From Oopsacas minuta (lineage: Eukaryota > Porifera > Hexactinellida > Lyssacinosida > Leucopsacidae), in contig JAKMXF010000099.1 in NCBI GenBank assembly GCA_024704765.1, positions 672,419 to 736,418 on the forward strand: 64,000 nt of DNA, given 5' to 3'. The translations under genes were made by a program, and so were the position numbers. Under the pieces are notes generated by a model. The model was not told the DNA's origin and made no database searches. It saw only the letters and a program-made list of their open reading frames with translations. Every line of letters starts with the position of its first letter. Position 1 is the stretch's first letter. Shown in pieces: positions 56,868 to 64,000 of the stretch.

Positions 56868-58178
56868 CAGGGTGGCCAATAAGTTCTGGCACATAGAAAA
56901 ACTACTATAATTTAACCAATACTCATTATATTGAGTTGATATTTTAGCATAAGTAGTTTGGCATTATGAGTTTTATTGTGCACAATCTCTATTCTATGTA
57001 TCCGCCTTTCTTTTTGATAACAGCCTTCAGACGCCCGGGGACTGCCCACACTGCGGTACGCAGCATCTCCTGTGGGATTTTTTCCCAATCTCTCGTCAGA
57101 GATTGCTTTAGAGACTCAATACTGTTATGGGACTTCGAGCAAGCACTTGACTCTAAAATGGACCGCACCGAGGAATCTAGAGGGTTAAGGTCTGGGCTAG
57201 ACGGCGGCCATTCTACCTTTGAGATAAAGTCAGGAATATTTGTCCGGAGCCATTCCTGAGTACTGTTTGCTGTATGGGCAGGAGCACCGTCTAGTTGGAA
57301 TATGAACGGCTGGTTTTCAAACATCATCTCACCAAGATCTTTCACAATGGGCTGTAAAATGAGCTCTTATACGTTGCAGCATTTATTTTGACCCCTGCAG
57401 GGACGAAAACCAGTAGTGTCCGGCCAACAGAAGATACTCCGGGCCAAACCATCAACGAGAGTGGTTTCTTGACTCTTTTGACGTACCTGTACTCATCAGG
57501 GATAGTAGAAGTGCTTTTAGATAATATTCCATCGTTTTGGCGATTGAATGCTTGTTCAACGGTGAAAAGTTTTTCATCGGAGAAAAGGACTTGATCCAGC
57601 CCCTGGGCTGCGAATCGTGTATGGAGGACTTTGCTTCTTGAGAGTCTCTTTGTCTTTATTTTGTCTGAAAGGAAATGGACTTTCCTTTTCTTAAACGAAG
57701 ATAGCCCTAAGTCTCTCTTGACAATCGTTTGTAGAGATCCACGGGATATTTTCAGTTCTTTAGCCATTTTTCTGATCGATCGCTGAGGATTTCGCCACAC
57801 TCGACTCCGCACTACCTTTCGCATCTTTACGGTCGTGATGGAGACCGAGCGACCAGTTCTGGCTCTGTCCATCACGCCACCAGTCTCATTGAAGCGTTTT
57901 ATCGTACGGATTACGAAATTCCGACGTGTCTGTGGAATTTTTAAAAGTTTCATTATTTCCTTTTGCTTTTTCCCTTTTTGAAATAATTCAACAATCGCCG
58001 ACCGTTCTTTCTCCATAGCTGATAATTTGTTCCTGGTTTTCAAATAGTGTATTTTTCAATGAATATTGTATTGCGAGAGATTACAGAATAAATACAAACC
58101 AGTAACGTCAATCAATCTAAATCATGAAAGATTTTGGTACGATATAAAGTTATGTGCCAGAACTTATTTGCCACCCTG
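56868..58178 (-). mobile_element. Tc1/mariner element, DD37D type (1311 bp)
   Basis: TIRs of at least 25 bp: CAGGGTGGCCAATAAGTTCT at 56868 and CAGGGTGGCAAATAAGTTCT inward from 58178. TA flanks at 56866-56867 and 58179-58180. One minus-strand transposase lies inside. It is GC-richer than its surroundings. Confidence 0.93.
56989..58016 (-). pseudogene. DD37D (maT-like) transposase, one frameshift
   Basis: Start ATG at 58014-58016 (MEKERSAIVELFQKGKKQKE). The helix-turn-helix part (IRKMAKELKISRGSLQTIVK) precedes the catalytic region. First Asp in VLFSDEKLF, second in FQLDGAPAHTAN and third in SPDLNPLDSSV, with 37 residues between the last two, as in the maT group. A single frameshift near 57350 (after AATYKSS, before LQPIVKDLG) is the only lesion seen. 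The end GGYIE-stop is near 56989. Total about 340 residues, normal for the superfamily. Confidence 0.9.
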
Positions 58179-60535
58179 TATAGCTTTCTTTAGTAAATCA
58201 GAATATTGTAAACTAAATTTATGTGGGAGGAGAAAATATATGGCTTTCAGAAAAGTTAAAGATGGAACAAATGGGACGGTCATATACATAATAAGTACAC
58301 ATGTATTCAATGAGACAAACTAAGGAGGTCACTAGGTAAAGGTATCAACCCATTGGATACTTCATTGAAAAATATCATTTTGGATCTACCACCACCACCT
58401 CTTGATATCCCTATGATACGTGGCTCTGTGAGCCTCTAATGTGTCATTAGCAACAACTTAGTATTGTTTAGGTGTTTAGTATGGATTTTGTCTCATTGAA
58501 TTTTAATCTTTGAATCTCTATAATCTTTATATGTAATATAATCAAAGTGATTTGTGAATACTAGTAAGCAGTTAAATTATGACAGTTGTTCTAAATTATT
58601 TTGAAGAAAATCCACTGATCAGATTTAAAGAATTTGTAACATTAGATAGAGTAGAGTTGAATGTTTATGAAATAATTTTGTATAAAACAACTTTGAATAT
58701 TATATTTTGTTTAATTACCTATATTTATTGCTTCATTAAATAAATTAGCTTAAAGTTAGAATTCAATTCATTGAATTCATGTCTATATACTGATCAGGTG
58801 TGCAAATGGGTCAATATGTCAGATGGGTCAGTGGGTCATGGGTTATGCATTATGGGTCATGAATCATCAATTTTTTTGATTCATAATTTCATAGACAATG
58901 TATACGGACGAGGTATTACTTTAGAGTGCCTTGTTAATAATAGAGTTTATAATGGTTAATATACTAAAAATTGGAATACTATAAAGTGCGAGTAATAATT
59001 ACTTATGTCTTTAGGTATACTAATAGCAACTGCATCCCCCGGTTAGTTAAACTCTTTCCTTTACACTCCTGAACCTTAGATCTTTTTAATTATGCTAAAT
59101 ATATTATTCATATGTTAAGTTTCTCGCCAGCAAAATCTGTCTACAACGAGTTATTGTATTGAAAGCGAATCCATTTATAGACATAGCCACTGAGTAACTA
59201 TAATATTCACTACTTAAATGCGAAATTCTTTTATCTTGGGAAGTTTTATGATTGCCTATGTACATTGCCTCATGAATATTTTTATGTGTGTATCTTTCCA
59301 CTTTATTTTTGTTTCAACTTGAGCATACATATTATCATAATCTAACTATGGATTCTTGTTCTCATAATTATAATGTACTTGCACATGCCCGGTGTACAGC
59401 TCACTCAAAATCCGCCCATTATCAATACTCGGTAGTATATGCCTGAGCCTTGAGTGATATAATATGATATTTATGAAAAGATGCGAGTGAAGCGAGCAAC
59501 AACTTACTGTTAGCAATTTGTGCCATTATTTCAAACTATTACCAATATAGTTCACTACCCTTACATCCCAGATCATGTTGTTTCTCCTGTTGGGGGTTAA
59601 ATCCTCATTTCTCCTCCTTTATAGCCCCTTTGGATTAAGTCCCACGAACCTTTCGTATGACAATAGAAGGTGATTGTTATTCAGCATCTGTTAAAGCACA
59701 TATTTTTGTTGGACAAGTGATTTACTTTTACAGTTGTTACATGAATTGGATGACCTGGTTAGATATGCGTTTAGGATGAATCTTGCATATTAATTGTTTA
59801 ATGGCTCCAGTTATTGATCTTTAGAGAAAAAAACTTATTCTTATTCCCTGTTACGTGCACCCCGATCTTAGTCCCACACACCCCAAGGTTGGGAACCGCA
59901 TAAATTCATGGTTTTAATTAGAAAATATTACTAGAGCTTCATGTGAGTGTATATGTATTTTTTGAATCCTCATGTGAAATTGCAACTTGTAAGCATTACA
60001 GATCGTAACTTACTTGAAAAGATACAAATTGTTCAAACCGATGATATGTATTGTAACAGATAAGTCAAGATTCCAGATCTGCAGTCAGAAATCATTTAAT
60101 GTCAGTATTTTTTAGGCTGTCCAATATCTCATTGTTCATCTTCTAATTGAGTAAACTAACACCTGAATTCCATGCCCTTATTCATTCTTAATAATTACGT
60201 TTTCCAGCGGCGCCATTACTTTGAAAAATATATATGTGACTGAGTCTAGACGGTAGCTGACAATAGAGCACTTCCAGCTAAATTCATAACAGAGCAACAG
60301 GAGTAAATATATGTATATATGTCACTTGGCTACATGGTATTACCCACAAATCTTGATATTCTAACTACAACTACCATTTTCGCTCATTAGCCTCAGATTC
60401 TCTCCAAAAAATTGCATTTAGTCAGGGGCTGGATTTAATAGGAAAGGAAAATCTCTTTCTATCCCCATCGGCGCTTAAGCTTTAATGCTGCCTGAATTAG
60501 AGCGAACATAGTACGTGCAGAGTCTATGGTGTTCA
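58179..60535. other. Non-coding intron stretch
   Basis: No gene. 58350 carries the edge word of repeat R1. 58795-58870 has a cluster of 'gggtca' words. Confidence 0.35.
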
Positions 60536-60730
60536 GTGGCGTATCCTGAAATTACGGGTGCAGGGGGATAATTCTCCAGTGGGGTCCAGGGGCGAAGTCC
60601 CTGGACGACAAGCATTTCTTGCACAACATTCGTTTTTCCATTCTACTGTCAAAAATTTCGAATCTCAAAAAATTTCTTTTAACTTCATAATGGACATTTG
60701 GCATGGAAAGCTTTCCATTGGCTATGTAAG
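60536..60730. mobile_element. hAT end fragment, ZMYM1-type terminus
   Basis: Starts cagtggcgtatcctgaaatt, sharing the first 9 bases with the ends of the hAT at 9357-12140, followed by a G-rich run. No partner end was found before the next element at 60733. Confidence 0.45.
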
Positions 60731-60732
60731 TA

Positions 60733-61645
60733 CAGTCAGGGGACAAAGGTATTCGAATACACAAATATATTATCATAAATTGTATACTTCTTCCCGCTCC
60801 TATATATTGTGTAGTAAATATTCGTAACTGCTATCTGGTAATTTGCATAGAATAACATATGTTTCTCACGAATTTCAAAAAAATATTTTCGATTTGCACT
60901 TTTTGAAGGTGCTAATTATTAATAATTATTAGATAATTATTGATATTCAAACATGTGGTAATTCAAAGCCTATTAAGAATCTATAATTTCTGATTTGATA
61001 TTTGAATTCTACGTAGGCGAGTTACCCCAGATCGAAATTTCCAATCGAATTGAACAATTTTTACCAGAGTTATAGATGAATTTCATTTTGTTCCTCTTGT
61101 GCCACTTTTTCAAAAAGTGGCACAGGTGGCAGGAAAAAGCGCCACTATAAGGAATCAACTAAGGTTGAGAGGAATAAGTCGAAGTAATATTTTCGAATGA
61201 TATAACTATGATAACCCTCGAATTCCAAAATAACCTCTTGGTAGCGGCCACTTGTGCCACTTTGGGCAGAAAGTGACACAAATGGCACAAATTGAAATTC
61301 ATCTATAACTCTGGTAAAAATTGTTCAATCCGATTGGAAATTTCAATCTGGGGTAATTTGCCTACGTAGAATTCAAATATCAAGTCAGAAATTATAGATT
61401 CTTAATAGGCTTTGAATTACCACATATTTTGAATATCAATAATTATTTAATAATTATTGATAATTAACACCTTCAAAAAGTGTAAATCGAAGATATTATT
61501 TTGAAATTCTTGAAAACATATGTTATTCTATGCAAATTGCTAGATAGCAGTTACGAATATAGACTACACAATTTATAGGAGCGGGAAAGAGTATACACTT
61601 TATGACAATATTTTTGTGTGTTCGAATACTTTTGTCCGCTGACTG
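60733..61645. mobile_element. Foldback MITE, Tc1-like ends (913 bp)
   Basis: TA flanks (60731-60732, 61646-61647). Ends CAGTCAGGGGACAAAGGTATTCGAA and, inward from the right, CAGTCAGCGGACAAAAGTATTCGAA. Each arm is about 400 bp, so nearly the whole element can fold back, with a short centre around 'gtgccactttttcaaaaagtggcac' (itself palindromic). No coding capacity; it would need a Tc1 transposase in trans. Confidence 0.88.
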
Positions 61646-61942
61646 TATATTATCTTATAGTGCATATGACTATGTTGTATAACTTGTATTACTTGTATAT
61701 ACTTGCACGTGCATAAGGTAATTTACAGATATATTCGCCACATTTAAATAATATTTCAACTTGGACAAAACTTTCAAAGCATTTCTATCGCTACTTTAGT
61801 AGGCATTTATTGTAATTGTCATTCGGGTATCCACGGTACTTTTGAAAGTTTTGAGATCGTTTACGAAGTATTTGGATCAATCGCCTAATCATTTACCATC
61901 TACTGTTTGTTATAAATGTAATTCAAACCCTATATTGTCTAG

Positions 61943-62184
61943 AATTACATTTCATCTATGGGAATTATCCATCGCGATCTTGCATGCCGGAATATCTTGG
62001 TGGCTGCAAATAAGCAATTGAAAATTTCTGATTTTGGACTCGCAAGAGAAGTTGAGAGGGGATTTACTACTTCTGATCAAGATAAGGATTATTATCGCAT
62101 TCATTTTCACAAGGATAAATTACCTGTAAGATGGATGGCTATAGAATCAATTACAGAGTGTATATTTACTACTAAAAGTGACGT
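61943..62184 (+). CDS. Receptor tyrosine kinase, exon C (catalytic and activation loops)
   Basis: Exon of 242 bases from NYISSMG to TTKSDV. It carries the catalytic loop HRDLACRN (tyrosine-kinase form), the metal-binding ISDFGLAR, an activation loop with tandem tyrosines (DKDYYRI, as in FGFR-like receptors) and LPVRWMAIESI. All catalytic residues are intact. Acceptor 'attgtctag' ends at 61942 and donor gacgt/gtgagt is at 62184/62185, phase 2. The next exon should begin with the last base of Val then Trp-Ser-(Phe/Tyr)-Gly; I did not find it before the window ends. Activation-loop similarity favours the FGFR/Torso/RET group. Confidence 0.92.
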
Positions 62185-63580
62185 GTGAGTAATATATTTT
62201 CATTATAGATAAATTCAACATCGTTTTAACAATTTTTCTTTTTCAACCGTTTCCATTTATCATATACTAACACAAGTCATTATCACTGATTGACTGCTAC
62301 TTCAATTATTGTACTCGCAGCAGTAATGACAATGTCCTCATTGACTTTTGGCTTCGTTGTGTCAACGCCACTCTGATTAATCGCTATGCATGATCAGAAA
62401 TTGGACATTATTTGTGCAGCCATTTTCCAAACAATTTTGTCACTTTGCGTTACACATGATGGTAACCACAAACTTCCAGGGAATCAAGATGTTATTCAAT
62501 TTTTATCCCATGCTCCATCGGAATTTTAGGCTGTCTCGCTTGGGGCTATGTTCACAATTGGAATAATCTTATATCATTACAACCCCAAGTCGACATGTGG
62601 TTCATGTATGGTCATGCGTGGTCAATTCGTCCTAGTTAGCCATTTTTGGTCATGGTGATTAAGATTGTCTAAAATTGCCATTGAAGAAAAACCTGATCAA
62701 AAATGAAGTAGATATCTCTGTAGTCAAATTGTTTTCAGGTTTGGCCATATGACCACCAGAAAAGTTCAGAACTATTCTCTTGATCTTTTGATCCAGTTTC
62801 AACTTTTGTCTAAATTGTATCTGATCCTGTGCATTAGATGAGCTGTACACAGATGTAAACAGTAGTAACATTTAAATTTTTACTATCAGATACAAACCTC
62901 CAACAGTTTTGATATCATACCTTTTCAACCGATATTAGTCAATATTCAAAACCCACATATTGTTTATATCATGAAATTTAGAGGAAATATTGTCGTCCAA
63001 TTACTGACTACGACATTCTATGGTTCGAATTAGTAATACACAAATTACCCCAATCTGTGATTTCGAAATACAATTCTCCAGGTTCACAAAGTTCAAACTC
63101 AAATTCAACTCTAGAGGTGACCTCTAACAATGTATCCACAACTTATTCACTTTCTACATTACACTTAGGATTGTGAACCTGGAGAAGGGGAAATTTTCCT
63201 TAACTAAATATTCACCACGAACAAGGAATTCAGAATAGATATTTCGTAAGCCGGTATTACCATTAGTATCGAATTCCTTTCATTGAAGGTTACAATATAC
63301 AACGAATGAAAAAGCTCAAATTTCTCCACTCAAACAAACATATTTTTTCCCAAATATTTGATAAACTAAACTATGACCAGGTTGTGTTACAACTAAACAC
63401 GAAACTAACAGTGGACTAAACTCAACAAAAGCTATTCCTCCACATACTTTTAATGACATTAATCAAATGAAAAACTCATATATAAAAACATGCATCCATG
63501 GATTGAATAATTCGGATCTATTTCTAGCATTTGATAACCAATAGAACTTTCCGCAATCTACCAACACCTGAGCAGATGTA
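62185..63580. other. Intron stretch downstream of kinase exon C
   Basis: No exon recognised. It contains a 16 bp perfect inverted repeat, ttctccaggttcacaa (63074-63089) and its complement (63171-63186), enclosing 81 bp. Confidence 0.4.
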
Positions 63581-64000
63581 CACTAAGTGGACAAAAGTAT
63601 TTCAACACATATATTATCATAAATTGTATACTCTTTCCCGCTCCTATGTATTGTATAGTCTATATTCGTAGCTGCAATTTAGTAATTTACATAGAATAAC
63701 ATATGTTTCTCACGAATTTCAAAAAAATATTTTCGATTTGCACTTATTGAAGGTGTTAATTATTAATAATCATTAGATAATTATTGATATTCAAAACATG
63801 TGGTAATTCAAAGCCTATTAAGAATCTATAATTTCTGACTTGATATTTGAATTCTACGTAGGCAAGTTACCCCAGATTGAAATTTCCAATCGGATTGAAC
63901 AATTTTACCAAAGTTATAGAAGAATTTCAATTTGTCCCACTTGTGCCACTTTTTGCCCAAAGTGGCACAAGTGACCGCTACCAAGAGGTTATTTTGGAAT
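63581..64000. mobile_element. Second foldback MITE copy, cut by window end
   Basis: Begins after TA at 63579-63580 with cactaagtggacaaaagtat and follows the arm sequence of the 60733-61645 element nearly base for base. By 63960 it runs into the 'gaccgctaccaagaggtta' segment of the other arm, so it is a sister copy. Confidence 0.85.

Noticed and set aside
57388-57594. Plus-strand frames inside the 56868-58178 element
   Set aside because: Antisense of the DD37D transposase; no independent support.
61943-62184. Processed kinase pseudogene
   Set aside because: The fragment is bounded by proper acceptor and donor sites and has intact catalytic residues, as do the other two exons.

Overview
The window looks like a piece of an AT-rich invertebrate animal genome. 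It contains exons of a metazoan-type receptor tyrosine kinase bounded by GT/AG splice sites, and no bacterial gene layout. Almost everything else is transposable elements (TEs) or their remains. I cannot name the species. No rRNA or complete tRNA gene was found.

The only host gene is a receptor tyrosine kinase on the + strand, seen as three in-phase exons: 9050-9235 (N-lobe helix C to hinge), 49840-49938 (helices D-E) and 61943-62184 (catalytic loop, DFG, activation loop). Its introns are about 40.6 kb and 12.0 kb and hold most of the TEs listed here. The exons for the ATP-binding loop and the end of the C-lobe lie outside what I could find.

Layout. 0.3-3.6 kb: Ginger-like element with a retroviral-type integrase and a USPL1-like cysteine-protease domain. 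3.6-4.7: BED-type hAT remnant. 6.3-6.5: hAT MITE. 6.9-8.2: mariner with TIRs and one internal stop. 9.36-12.14: ZMYM1-like hAT with TIRs. 13.0-14.7: non-autonomous hAT plus interspersed repeat 'R1', which has its own nested MITE. 15.6-16.3: diverged tandem array of about 174 bp units. 17.8-19.0: dead mariner. 21.9-25.5: near-complete Merlin element with 410 bp TIRs and an exact 8 bp target duplication. 26.1 and 28.0: MITEs. 28.5-30.2: P-element/THAP9-like remnant. 30.5-33.0: KIAA1586-like hAT. 33.4-37.55: second Ginger-like element, spliced, with an OTU protease domain. 37.6-38.25: second R1 copy. 39.45-41.3: RAG1/Transib-like transposase remnant (minus). 42.6-44.25: gapless 1631 bp inverted duplicate of part of the 30.5 kb hAT, joined to a Tc1 fragment. 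47.6-49.2: decayed, widespread but unclassified repeat protein. 50.06-56.64: a Tc1 (DD37E) element broken up by a RAG1-like transposase fragment and by a complete hAT with exact 8 bp target duplication. 56.9-58.2: DD37D Tc1/mariner with TIRs. 60.7-61.6 and 63.6-end: foldback MITEs.

The most interesting items are the two RAG1-like copies, the pair of Ginger-like elements carrying different deubiquitinase-type domains, the near-intact Merlin, and the apparently identical inverted duplication. Every transposase I could read has at least one inactivating lesion. Family names come from remembered motifs, not from a database search.
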